Positions 43,347 through 52,325 of a stretch of 64,000 bases of DNA are shown one piece after another. The stretch is from the NCBI GenBank assembly GCA_947495295.1, contig CANLYJ010000001.1:1426001-1490000 (forward strand), given 5' to 3'. The number at the start of each line of letters is the position of its first letter. Positions within the stretch are counted from its first letter, which is position 1. Both the position numbers and the translations under genes were made by a program. The notes beneath the pieces are model-generated. The model worked only from the letters and a program-made list of their open reading frames with translations, was not told the origin of the DNA and searched no databases. The stretch is from an uncultured Paracoccaceae bacterium (GTDB lineage: Bacteria > Pseudomonadota > Alphaproteobacteria > Rhodobacterales > Rhodobacteraceae).

Positions 43347-44993
43347 TTACTCTTTCACCCAGGATGGTTTATCCATCCCGAGTTTGCCAAGCGCGATCTC
43401 CGATGTCTGGAATGCGCCTTCGACCCATGTCTGTGTCGTGGAATAGGCTTCGCCGACGATAAAGGCATTTACCCCTTCAACCGCTTGGGGAATCTGTTCG
43501 ACCATTTCCCAGGACTTGTAACCGGGGTTCCAGAAATGGACAGCACCGCCATATGGCGCGTTCATCCAGTCCATGTAAGCCGCGTCCACGGGGAACGGCG
43601 CGTCTGCGACCCCGTGCATTTCAATCAACTGGCGATGCATTTCGACAACCATTTCATGGGGTGCCTTGTGATCATCCCAGTTTTTCCTGCGTCGTTCGGC
43701 CAGATGATCCTTGGGGGATTTCCATTCGTCATGGCGACGTTGGAACAGCGTTGGCCCCCTTGCGCCCTCGACGGATTCGCGTGCGTCCCTTGGCCCCAAT
43801 GGCCCGGTCTGGTAACCGCCCCAGAAACTGCTGCTGGCCTGATCATTATAAGCCATGATCGCGGAATAATCATTGTCATTGCTGGCCCAGTAATAACACT
43901 GGCGCACCGGAATATCCGTCAATGACCGGCCATGGGTCAGGCCACATTTTTCTTTCCACCATGGCTGTTCGTAGATCAAGAAGAGCTTGTAAAGCGGGAT
44001 ACCTTCGACCGAATTCAGCATCATCGGAACATGTGGTGCGCGGCGCGGGTCAAGGAGTGGCCCAGTCTTGCGCAACCCCTGAATGGCAGCTTGTGGCATG
44101 GCCAGAACGATGGCCCTTGCGTCAATGGTTTCGTCCGTCTCGAACGACAGCCGCATCCCCTTATGCCCGTCTTCAAGATCGAAATCGTCAAAGCTGTCGA
44201 GCACCATTTCCATTTCGATATGGCCGGATTTCTGGAACTGTTCCGCCAGTTCCCAAAGCATCGCCTCGAACCCGTCATCGAAAAGATAATAGTTGGTGTC
44301 AGGTGTAAAATCGAAGTTTTCGGCAATGATATCAACAGCGTTTGCGTTTGCGCCCAGCACGTCATAGCCGATGGTTGTTATGGCCAGCTGCCGACCTTCA
44401 TGGCTCAGATGCCGCGAAAGCAGGTTCCAGAACCCGACATCATAAAGGTCCCTGCCCCCGACTTTGGCGGTTTGCAAGAATTTCTCCAACTGATCGGGTT
44501 TCATACCGTTGATTTCGGGGAATTCCTGATAAACCGCCCAAAAGATCAGCTCGGCCGGGGTTGCAGAGGCTTTGACGACGGCCTCTTCGATATCCGTCAG
44601 GTTATAGGGCAGCTTCGTGTCGGGATTGGTCAGCTCTGACTGTACAAAATGTTTGCGGCGCAACCATGCAAAGTTCTTTGGATCATCAACCACTTGCGGG
44701 TGGTGTTTGATATCCAGCTTGGCCACCAGATCACGTACCAGGGGTTGATTGTCCAAGAACCGCATGCCACCGATTTCCATCGGCTCGTCAGGCATACTGG
44801 CCGGTGACGCGGACAGCAAACGCCCACCGATCCGATCAGATCCTTCAAAGACAGTGATCTTCAAAGGCCCCTCGCCGCCAATCTTTTCCCGGATACAGCG
44901 CAGTTCATCGTCAGAGGCCTGTGCCAGCCGCCAGGCCGTGTAAATTCCCGATGCACCGCCACCCACAATCGCAAAGTCAATCATGTCGCTCAT
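43347..44993 (-). CDS. FAD-dependent amine oxidase family protein
   Basis: A 548-residue flavoprotein. The N-terminal dinucleotide motif is IVGGGASGIYTAWRLA, followed by FEGSDRIGGRLLS, the flavin monoamine oxidase pattern. Near the C-terminus, VNAFIVGEAYSTTQTWVEGA contains the FAD-contacting GE segment and the substrate-side aromatic region. Substrates in this family are amines, amino acids or related N-compounds. It lies one base after the ThDP enzyme stop and 19 bases before the ketosynthase-like gene, so all three are probably one operon. There is no signal peptide, so it should be cytoplasmic. Confidence 0.84.
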   Translation of the reverse strand: MSDMIDFAIVGGGASGIYTAWRLAQASDDELRCIREKIGGEGPLKITVFEGSDRIGGRLLSASPASMPDEPMEIGGMRFLDNQPLVRDLVAKLDIKHHPQVVDDPKNFAWLRRKHFVQSELTNPDTKLPYNLTDIEEAVVKASATPAELIFWAVYQEFPEINGMKPDQLEKFLQTAKVGGRDLYDVGFWNLLSRHLSHEGRQLAITTIGYDVLGANANAVDIIAENFDFTPDTNYYLFDDGFEAMLWELAEQFQKSGHIEMEMVLDSFDDFDLEDGHKGMRLSFETDETIDARAIVLAMPQAAIQGLRKTGPLLDPRRAPHVPMMLNSVEGIPLYKLFLIYEQPWWKEKCGLTHGRSLTDIPVRQCYYWASNDNDYSAIMAYNDQASSSFWGGYQTGPLGPRDARESVEGARGPTLFQRRHDEWKSPKDHLAERRRKNWDDHKAPHEMVVEMHRQLIEMHGVADAPFPVDAAYMDWMNAPYGGAVHFWNPGYKSWEMVEQIPQAVEGVNAFIVGEAYSTTQTWVEGAFQTSEIALGKLGMDKPSWVKE

Positions 44994-44994
44994 G

Positions 44995-46821
44995 TCAGTC
45001 TCCCTGTCTGGTCAATGTGCGTGCCTGCTCGCGTGTCGGCACATAAAGTGGGTTGTAATAGGGCGGTTCTACCTCGCGGTTGATCTCGGCGATGATCACC
45101 TGCGGTTTGCTGTCTTTGTCGGCGCGTTTGACGGCTTTCGCCAACGCCTTTTTGAACGCATCGGGTGACTTGACGCTGTACGCGTCGGCGCCCAGACCCG
45201 CCGCAAATTTCTTGAGGTTCGGTGTCCCCAGATCAAACATCTCTTTCCAGGCCGTCGGTTTGCCACCTTTGAAATGCTCCATTCCCTGGCTGACCATGGA
45301 CAGATCATCATCATGCAGCACAACCCAAATCGCCCCGATCCCGTTGCGCTGCGCGGTTGAGATTTCAGTGCCTTGCATCATGAATGCCCCGTCACCCGTA
45401 AAGGCGACGCAAGTGGCATCAGGCCGCGCCACCTTGGCACCAACCACAGCGCCAGAGGCAAAGCCCATCGGCCCCATATCCAAGGATGAATGCACCTCGA
45501 ACCCCGGCTTGGAGACAAGGTAATGCGCGCCCCAGCCGACGCAGTTACCCGCATCCAGCATGATGATTGTGTTATCGGCGGGCAGAACCTCTTGCATCAC
45601 ACGACATAGCGCGGCGGGCTGCACCGGCTCTGCGTCGGATTTGTATTCGTCATCTGAAAAGAACGGCGAATGATCCGCTTTGATCTGCGCCACCTTTGCT
45701 TTGCGTTCCGCCACCTCGTCAGGCGGCGGTGGTGCCTCCCCTGACAGCCGGGCCAATGCGTTGATGAATGCACCCGCCTCGCCAACAATACCCAGATCAA
45801 CAGGGAAATCGCGCGCGATGATCCGTTGATACGCATCCAGCTGGATCAGTGGCCCATCAGGGATCAGCATCGGGTTCCACTTGTTAGTGGCAAGCTCACC
45901 CATGCCTGACCCGATGACCAGCAAGGCGTCGTATTTCGGCTCGTTCTGGTTCATCCAGTAATAGGGCCACATGCAGTTTGCGATACCGAACATCCGCAAA
46001 GATAGCGGGTGATTTTCGTCAAAAATCCCCTTCCCATCTGCGGTCGTCACCACCGGTATGCCGCGCGCCTCGATAAAGCGGGTAAAGGATTGGAGCGTGC
46101 CGGGATCGCGCAGCGCCTCGCGGCAGCCATTGCCCAGCATGATCAAGGGGCGTTTCGCAGCCGCCAGTAGTTCAAGTGTCTTTTCGACCTTGCGCAGCGG
46201 CGCCTCTGATGGGGCGGTGCGATAACGCGCCGGGCTATCGGGCATATCAATCGGTTCGGGCAGCTTGCCCTGTTTTTGTAGTTTCGTCGCCGGTTTCGCG
46301 GTTACGTCGACAGGCAGCGACAGATGTGCTGCGTGGTGCGGTACGCTCATCGCTGTGCGCAATGCGGCTTCAATCAGACGCTGCGCGCTGACCGGGTTGG
46401 ACAGGATAGTCGAACTGGCGCAGGACGCCTGATAGACCTGATTGACGTCCAGTTTGCCGTCGATGCCTTCCTGCAGATACCCCATGCCGGCATAGGCCTC
46501 TGCTATTTCGCCGGTCAGCGCAAGCACGGCGGCACCCCCCGCCTCTGCGTTCATCACGCCGGTCAGTGCGTTTGTTGCGCCCGGTCCGGTTGTGACCATG
46601 ACGACACCCAATTTGCCTGTGACCCGGTGGTAACCATCTGCCATGTAGGCGGCCCCGGTTTCCTGTCGGCAAATGACGTAGTCGATCTGGTCGCGCTGTT
46701 CGTAGAACTCATCAAGCATTTCCATCAGGCCACCGCCAGGGACACCAAAGACATGCGACACGCCTTCCAGCTTGAGGTATTCAATCAGAACTTGTGCAAC
46801 ATTGGGGATCTTTTGAGCCAT
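44995..46821 (-). CDS. Thiamine diphosphate-dependent enzyme (acetolactate synthase-like)
   Basis: A 608-residue protein with the three-domain ThDP enzyme layout. The N-terminal PYR domain contains the activating Glu in CRQETGAAYMADGYHR and GPGATNALTGVMNAE. A middle domain follows (about 195-340). The C-terminal PP domain has GDGAFMMQGTEISTAQ, but the usual NN at the end of this motif is replaced by DDD (VVLHDDDLSM). It resembles acetolactate synthase and sulfoacetaldehyde acetyltransferase relatives; the real 2-oxo acid substrate is open. It is the first gene of the leftward set with the amine oxidase and ketosynthase-like genes. Confidence 0.82.
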   Translation of the reverse strand: MAQKIPNVAQVLIEYLKLEGVSHVFGVPGGGLMEMLDEFYEQRDQIDYVICRQETGAAYMADGYHRVTGKLGVVMVTTGPGATNALTGVMNAEAGGAAVLALTGEIAEAYAGMGYLQEGIDGKLDVNQVYQASCASSTILSNPVSAQRLIEAALRTAMSVPHHAAHLSLPVDVTAKPATKLQKQGKLPEPIDMPDSPARYRTAPSEAPLRKVEKTLELLAAAKRPLIMLGNGCREALRDPGTLQSFTRFIEARGIPVVTTADGKGIFDENHPLSLRMFGIANCMWPYYWMNQNEPKYDALLVIGSGMGELATNKWNPMLIPDGPLIQLDAYQRIIARDFPVDLGIVGEAGAFINALARLSGEAPPPPDEVAERKAKVAQIKADHSPFFSDDEYKSDAEPVQPAALCRVMQEVLPADNTIIMLDAGNCVGWGAHYLVSKPGFEVHSSLDMGPMGFASGAVVGAKVARPDATCVAFTGDGAFMMQGTEISTAQRNGIGAIWVVLHDDDLSMVSQGMEHFKGGKPTAWKEMFDLGTPNLKKFAAGLGADAYSVKSPDAFKKALAKAVKRADKDSKPQVIIAEINREVEPPYYNPLYVPTREQARTLTRQGD

Positions 46822-46964
46822 GACTTCAAATCCAAAATCAGTGTTTCTTAATATTCGTTAATAAGGCGTCGTTCGAACGTGTTGTGTCAATCCATTGCAA
46901 CTGCAATTTGACAGCAGCGTTGCAGATTTTCCAAAGGCGCGGGTTACACCCCTGATTTCCGCGG

Positions 46965-46991
46965 CAAAAAACGCGCGGAGTGATCCGCGCG
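46965..46991 (-). terminator. Intrinsic terminator after the TRAP transporter / stress protein operon
   Basis: On the minus strand CGCGCGGA-TCAC-TCCGCGCG (8-base perfect stem, 4-base loop) is followed by TTTTTTG. It lies 30 bases after the universal stress protein stop and marks the end of the TRAP-USP operon, separating it from the ThDP enzyme operon. Confidence 0.85.
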
Positions 46992-47020
46992 CTGCTTTAG
47001 GTCATTTTGGCAAGTGGTCC

Positions 47021-47461
47021 TTACGCCCCGTGCCGCGCCACAAAGACAGAGCATTCCGAATGGCGCACGATACGGGCCGCATTTGGGCCCAGCAGGTAGT
47101 CTTTCAGATCAGGGTCATGCGCGCCGATCACGATCAGGTCGGCATCACACAGCTTGGCTGCCTTCAACACCTCCTGATAGACTTTTCCAACGGCAACGAC
47201 GTGCCGGACGTCTTTATTCCGCTCTTCACCCAACGCCTGAGTGACCAGTTCATTCAGATGATCGCCTGCCGTTTCCTTGGCCGTTGTCACATCATGGTCT
47301 TGAAAATACGCCCCAACAACCGATGCGCCGTAATCAGGCACGACGGTGATCACATCAAGCCGGGCATTCTCCAGATCGGCAAGTTTGGCCGCCTGCAACA
47401 ATAGCTTATTCTCTTCGACAGGCCGGTTGATATCGACGGCACATAAAACAGTCTTGGTCAT
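47021..47461 (-). CDS. Universal stress protein (UspA family)
   Basis: A 146-residue UspA-fold protein: VLCAVDINRPVEENKLLLQA at the start, and the nucleotide-binding region DLIVIGAHDPDLKDYLLG followed by ECSVFVARHG at the end. The ATP motif (G-2x-G-9x-G-S/T) is only partly kept, with GPNA instead of GST, so nucleotide binding may differ. Usp proteins encoded with TRAP transporters (as with TeaD) can modulate transport. It overlaps the TRAP permease stop (ATGA) and ends before a strong terminator. Confidence 0.88.
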   Translation of the reverse strand: MTKTVLCAVDINRPVEENKLLLQAAKLADLENARLDVITVVPDYGASVVGAYFQDHDVTTAKETAGDHLNELVTQALGEERNKDVRHVVAVGKVYQEVLKAAKLCDADLIVIGAHDPDLKDYLLGPNAARIVRHSECSVFVARHGA

Positions 47462-50067
47462 GCCATTTCTCCTTCGCGGACAGGCGTTGCCCGCCGCATT
47501 TGCAATGCCGCGATAAGCGCCAGCAGTAACAGCGCAGGGATAAAGATCAGCTCTTTCGGCAGTTGGTTTGCCGCCGCCTGCACGCTTGTGATGGCGACCG
47601 CATCGTCGCCATAAAAGTCGAAAGATGACAAAGCGTCTGCAAGTTCAGTGCCAAAGCCAGGTTCATCCAGACGTTGCACATCCCCTTCGGGCACCAGAAT
47701 GATCCCCAGCGCATCCAATCGCGCCTCTGCACCATCAACATCAGGCACGATCAGTGGCACGGTCAGGTCCTTCATCTCAAGCGTGTCGAAATCAGGGCCG
47801 CTGATCACGGTGCGCAGGCTGCTGCCTGGTTCCGCGTTTCCGAGCGCTTCGGAGAATGCAGCAGGTGCGATGTCTTCAAACGGTGGTTGTATCTGGTTCA
47901 TGAAGAACCCCGGCCGGAACAGCGCAAAGGCGATGATCAGCAATACAACCGTTTCCCAGATCCGGCTTTTGGTCATGAACCACCCCATCGTCCCCGCCGT
48001 AAAGACGAGGATCCCAATGGTCGAGACAATGAAGACGATAATGCCTTGGGTCAGCGTCACGTCGATCAACAACAAATCGGTGTTGAAGATGAACACGAAT
48101 GGCAACGCCACGGTCCGCAGGCTATAGAAGAACGCCGTGAAACCGGTGCGGATCGCATCACCACCTGAAACGGCCGCCGCTGCAAAGCTGGCAAGCCCCA
48201 CCGGTGGCGTCACATCCGCCATGATCCCGAAATAGAACACGAACAGGTGGACCGCGATCAGTGGCACAACCAGCCCTGATTGGGCGCCCAGTTCGACAAC
48301 AACGGCCACCATCAGGGATGAAACCACGATATAGTTCGCCGTGGTCGGCAGCCCCATGCCAAGGATCAACGACAGGATCGCCACAAAGATCAGCATCAGG
48401 ATCAGGTTCCCGCCAGACAGGAACTCAACAAAGTCCGCCATGACCTGCCCGATCCCGGTCAGTGACACAGTCCCCACGATGATCCCGGCGGTTGCCGTTG
48501 CAAGGCCGATCCCGATCATGTTGCGTGCGCCGTCGATCATCCCTTCGATCAGGTCCATCACACCGTCAGACAAGCGGCTGACCGCATTGGCCTGCCCCCG
48601 GAACATTGCCTTGAGCGTTTTCTGGGTGAGCAGGATACCAAACAGCAGGAAGGTCGCCCAGAATGCCGACAGGCCGGGTGACTTGCGTTCGATCATCAGG
48701 AAATAGACCAGCACGATGATCGGCAGCAGATAGTAAAGGCCGGATTTGTAGATCTTTGCAAGATCAGGCAGTTCAACCACGGCAGCGTTCGGATCGTCAG
48801 GTTCCAGATCATCTGTCTGTGCCGCCAAATAGATCAGCGCCAGATAGACGACGCCAAGCAGCCCTGCCAAAATCCAGCCAGAGCCTGCGGGGAACATCGA
48901 TACGACCAATGCCACAGGATATTGCGTCGCATAACAAAGCGCCGCGAACCCGGCGAAAAAGCCGAACATACCCAATACAGTATTAAACAGATTCACGACC
49001 TTGTTGCCGATCGTGGGCATGTTGTTCTTCACCGCTTCAAGGTGAACGATATAGACCAGCGCGATGTAGGAAATGATCGCAGGCAAGAAGGCGTGTGTGA
49101 TGACTTCTACATAGGAAATGCCCACATATTCCACCATCAGGAAGGCCGCAGCCCCCATCACGGGTGGCATGATCTGACCGTTCACCGACGATGCGACCTC
49201 GACCGAACCAGCCTTTTCAGCGCTGAACCCAACCCGTTTCATTAGCGGGATCGTGAATGTGCCTGTGGTCACGACGTTGGCAATGGATGAACCAGAGATC
49301 AGGCCAGTCGCGGCAGAGCCGACAACCGCCGCCTTGGCAGGACCACCCCGCAGGTGGCCAAGTGCGCCAAACGCCATCTTGATGAAATAGTTACCCGCGC
49401 CCGCCTTATCCAGCAGCGCACCGAACAGCACGAAAAGGAAGACGAATTTTGTCGAAACACCCAAGGCGATTCCGAACACGCCTTCGGACGTGATCCACAT
49501 ATGGCTCATCGCCTTGCGCAAGGATGCACCGGCCCAGCGGATTTGGTCTGGCACAAACTCGGAGGATCCGAAGAAGACATAGCATAGGAACACGATGGCC
49601 AGCAGCACCATCACGGGACCAAGGGTTCGATAGGCGGCGATAAAAAGAAAGATCAGGCCAGCAAGGGCGAAATTTGCGTCACTTGCGTCAGCAAGTCCGC
49701 CGTTCCCGACGATCTTGTCGTAAAAGAAATAGCCATAAAGTGCCAGGAACGCCCCGCCGATCCCAAGGAACCAGTCATACCATGGGATCGCATCGCGCGG
49801 GCTGGATTTGAACAGCGGATAGGCCATGGCAGACAGGAAAATGGCAAAGGCCAAATGAATCTGGCGCGAATTGTTAATCAGATCACCGGGTAGCACATAG
49901 GGGGCAACGGGCGACGCCAGAAGCACCTGAAAGATCGACCAGATCAGCGCTGTTGCCGCAATAAATGTGCCAACGGCACCGGTTGGGCTGCGGGCGCCAC
50001 TGTCACTTGCTGCCACAAGTTCCTGTAGCTCTTCCTCGCTAAGCGCGCGCTTGTCGGTATCTACCAT
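47458..50067 (-). CDS. TRAP transporter fused permease (TAXI type, with C-terminal extra domain)
   Basis: An 869-residue membrane protein. The N-terminal part (about 30-230) has four to six helices equivalent to the small DctQ subunit. The large DctM-like domain follows (about 230-660), with repeated glycine-rich hairpins (GSAATGLISGSSIANVVTTG, and LGMGLPTTANYIVVSSLM). Beyond it are further helices and a soluble C-terminal domain typical of fused TAXI permeases (DUF3394-like). It uses an ion gradient to import an organic acid or similar anion delivered by the TAXI binding protein encoded upstream. It is separated from that gene by a strong stem-loop. Confidence 0.9.
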   Translation of the reverse strand: MVDTDKRALSEEELQELVAASDSGARSPTGAVGTFIAATALIWSIFQVLLASPVAPYVLPGDLINNSRQIHLAFAIFLSAMAYPLFKSSPRDAIPWYDWFLGIGGAFLALYGYFFYDKIVGNGGLADASDANFALAGLIFLFIAAYRTLGPVMVLLAIVFLCYVFFGSSEFVPDQIRWAGASLRKAMSHMWITSEGVFGIALGVSTKFVFLFVLFGALLDKAGAGNYFIKMAFGALGHLRGGPAKAAVVGSAATGLISGSSIANVVTTGTFTIPLMKRVGFSAEKAGSVEVASSVNGQIMPPVMGAAAFLMVEYVGISYVEVITHAFLPAIISYIALVYIVHLEAVKNNMPTIGNKVVNLFNTVLGMFGFFAGFAALCYATQYPVALVVSMFPAGSGWILAGLLGVVYLALIYLAAQTDDLEPDDPNAAVVELPDLAKIYKSGLYYLLPIIVLVYFLMIERKSPGLSAFWATFLLFGILLTQKTLKAMFRGQANAVSRLSDGVMDLIEGMIDGARNMIGIGLATATAGIIVGTVSLTGIGQVMADFVEFLSGGNLILMLIFVAILSLILGMGLPTTANYIVVSSLMVAVVVELGAQSGLVVPLIAVHLFVFYFGIMADVTPPVGLASFAAAAVSGGDAIRTGFTAFFYSLRTVALPFVFIFNTDLLLIDVTLTQGIIVFIVSTIGILVFTAGTMGWFMTKSRIWETVVLLIIAFALFRPGFFMNQIQPPFEDIAPAAFSEALGNAEPGSSLRTVISGPDFDTLEMKDLTVPLIVPDVDGAEARLDALGIILVPEGDVQRLDEPGFGTELADALSSFDFYGDDAVAITSVQAAANQLPKELIFIPALLLLALIAALQMRRATPVREGEMA

Positions 50068-50111
50068 CTTATCCCCCTGTCGCCGGTTTCCGGCTGGTAT
50101 TGTCTTGGTGT

Positions 50112-50137
50112 CTCAAGGGCGGCGAACCGCCCTTGAG
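50112..50137 (-). promoter_or_regulatory. Strong stem-loop between TRAP binding-protein and permease genes
   Basis: On the minus strand CTCAAGGGCGG-TTCG-CCGCCCTTGAG forms an 11-base perfect stem with a UUCG tetraloop, 24 bases after the binding-protein stop. No T-tract follows, so it looks less like a terminator than a 3' mRNA-stabilising element that would raise the binding-protein level above that of the permease. Confidence 0.7.
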
Positions 50138-50161
50138 GGAAAGTCGTTTGGCTGAACGGCC

Positions 50162-51133
50162 TTATTCGATCAGACCGGCCTCGCGGTAATACTTCGCTGC
50201 ACCATCATGCAGTGGCGCAGACAGACCAGCAGATGCCATCTCTTCTGGTGCGAGATTGGCGAATGCAGGGTGCAGGCCTTTGAAATCATCGAAGTTTTCA
50301 AAGACTGATTTGACCAATGTGTAGACAACATCCTCTGACACAGAGTCAGCGCTGACAAATGTCGCGCCCACACCAAAGGTCATCGTGTCCTCATCATTGC
50401 CGCGATACATGCCGCCCGGAATGGTTGCGGAACGGTAGAAAGAGTTATCTTCGATCAGTTTCGCAACAACATCACCCGATACTTCGACCAATACAGAATC
50501 ACAGGCAGTTGTGGCTTCCTGGATCGACCCGGATGGGTGACCAACAGTGTAGACCATTGCGTCAATCTGGTTGTCACACAGCGCTGCGGACTGCTCAGAC
50601 GCTTTCAGCTCTGTCGCCAGGGCGAAATCGCCTGTTGTCCAGCCAAGCGCGCCCATCAGAACTTCCATTGTGCCGCGCTGACCGGAACCGGGGTTACCGA
50701 TATTCACGCGCTTGCCCTTGAGATCCTCAAAGGTGGCAATGCCGCTATCAGCGCGGGCCACAACAGTGAATGGCTCTGGATGAACGGAAAATACGGCGCG
50801 CAGACCTTCAAACGGGCCTGTTTCCTCGAACCGGGATGTACCGTTATAGGCGTGGTACTGCCAGTCAGACTGGGCCACACCAAACTCCAGCTCGCCTTCG
50901 CGAATGGTGTTGATGTTGTAGACAGACCCACCTGTGGATTCGACTGAACAACGCACGCCATGGTCGCGGCGTCCCTTATTCACCAAACGGCAGATTGCAC
51001 CACCCGTTGGGTAGTAAACGCCTGTGACACCGCCGGTGCCGATGGTGATGAACTCTTCCGCCATGGCCGCAGGGGCCATGAAGGCGGCAGTTGCCACACC
51101 GGCGACTGCAAATTTGAACTTCGAAAACATCAT
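50162..51133 (-). CDS. TAXI-family TRAP transporter solute-binding protein
   Basis: A 323-residue precursor with a signal peptide (MFSKFKFAVAG...AAMAEEF) and the TAXI family hallmarks ITIGTGGVTGVYYPTGGAIC near the mature N-terminus, GKRVNIGNPGSGQRGTMEVL, and PGGMYRGNDEDTMTFGVGAT in the second half. It captures its solute in the periplasm for the fused permease encoded next. TAXI proteins bind glutamate, C4-dicarboxylates and other acids; the ligand is not readable here. ATG 51130 (second Met) is an alternative start. Confidence 0.92.
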   Translation of the reverse strand: MMFSKFKFAVAGVATAAFMAPAAMAEEFITIGTGGVTGVYYPTGGAICRLVNKGRRDHGVRCSVESTGGSVYNINTIREGELEFGVAQSDWQYHAYNGTSRFEETGPFEGLRAVFSVHPEPFTVVARADSGIATFEDLKGKRVNIGNPGSGQRGTMEVLMGALGWTTGDFALATELKASEQSAALCDNQIDAMVYTVGHPSGSIQEATTACDSVLVEVSGDVVAKLIEDNSFYRSATIPGGMYRGNDEDTMTFGVGATFVSADSVSEDVVYTLVKSVFENFDDFKGLHPAFANLAPEEMASAGLSAPLHDGAAKYYREAGLIE

Positions 51134-51671
51134 ATTCTCCCTTGTGATTTGATGCGTTAGCTTGGTGTTTGTGTTCCCAGATTGCTGCGCGCAACCGGGT
51201 ATTCGCTTATATTTCCACGATCTTTTTTATGAGATGATGATCAGCCTGACCGGCAGATACAATGATGAAGTGATGCGCACATGTTGGCTTGGCCACGCGA
51301 GAAACCGCTGCCAAATCCAGTGTCTTGGATGGTCTGTCAAAGCGATTAGCCAGACCCTTTTCAATTGACGTGCTCAAACAACCGCATCCCCCTGCGGCCA
51401 AGTGTTTCGATTGTTTCATCCATTGTCAATTACAGTCCGGGCTGTTGCCAGTACAATAAATCCAAACGGTTACGGCGCTTTGCCAAAAAAATTTCGGCGC
51501 AACATTTACGCCAAACACCCACCACGCATGGCCATTGGGCCATAATGCGGCAGGTCATTCACCGCAAATCTGACCAGAGAACGCGATTGCGGCCTTGGGT
51601 TGTATTCCTGCCCAACTTCTGCCTGATTGCTATATGAGGTTGCCGCTGAATCAGAATTGACGAGAGGTCAC
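51134..51671. promoter_or_regulatory. Divergent intergenic region, TRAP operon and Ter locus
   Basis: A 538-base gap with no convincing gene. It should contain the promoter for the leftward TRAP operon and the rightward Ter locus. Weak features are GGTCTG/CAGACC arms (51331-51352) followed by CTTTT, and ATGGCC-ATTG-GGCCAT (51528-51543). I see no clear -35/-10 pair. Confidence 0.45.
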
Positions 51672-52313
51672 ATGCGCCGTCTGCCTGTTTACATCCTGCT
51701 TGATACCAGCGGGTCCATGCGCGGAGAACCGATTCACGCGGTCAACAACTCCATGCAGGTCTTGCTATCGACATTGCGGCAGGATCCGCATGCGCTCGAC
51801 ACGGTGCATATCAGCCTGATCACCTTTGATCTTGAGGCGCGGGTCATGCAGGAACTGACCCCGCTTGACCAATTTCCCGCAGTCGATCTGAAAACACCCA
51901 ATAGCGGCCCGACATTCCTGGGTGAAGCGTTGAAAACAGTGGGGCAGAAGGTCAAATCAGAGGTCCGCGTCGGCAGCGATGATGGCAAAGGGGATTGGGG
52001 CCCGTTACTGTTTGTGATGACCGACGGAAAACCATCAGACACCCAGACATTCAATGAACAGGTTGAGGCGATTAAATCTGCCGGTTTTGCCGCGATGGTC
52101 GGCTGTGGCGCGGGGCCATCGGCGGATGTGACGGCACTTAAGCGGTTTTGTACCTCGGTCGCGATGCTGGACACGCTGGACGGCCCGGGGTTTGAACAGT
52201 TTTTTCAATGGGTGTCTGACGTGATCGCAGATGGCAGCCGGTCACAAAATGCCGGACCTGCGCAGGTCACCGAACTGCCGCCGCCGCCATCCGAAATCAA
52301 TATCGTCATTTAA
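51672..52313 (+). CDS. VWA-domain protein of the Ter locus
   Basis: A 213-residue protein starting MRRLPVYILLDTSGSM at ATG 51672 after GAGAGG. It is a single von Willebrand A domain with an intact metal-ion adhesion site: DTSGS (residues 11-15), a Thr in NSGPTFLGEAL and Asp in MTDGKPSD. A proline-rich tail ends the protein. There is no signal peptide, so it is cytoplasmic, as in TerY-type proteins. It is the first gene of the Ter locus and is followed by a second VWA gene 12 bases later. It probably organises the phosphatase/kinase pair or the TerD proteins. Confidence 0.88.
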   Translation: MRRLPVYILLDTSGSMRGEPIHAVNNSMQVLLSTLRQDPHALDTVHISLITFDLEARVMQELTPLDQFPAVDLKTPNSGPTFLGEALKTVGQKVKSEVRVGSDDGKGDWGPLLFVMTDGKPSDTQTFNEQVEAIKSAGFAAMVGCGAGPSADVTALKRFCTSVAMLDTLDGPGFEQFFQWVSDVIADGSRSQNAGPAQVTELPPPPSEINIVI

Positions 52314-52325
52314 GGAGGCCCGCAG

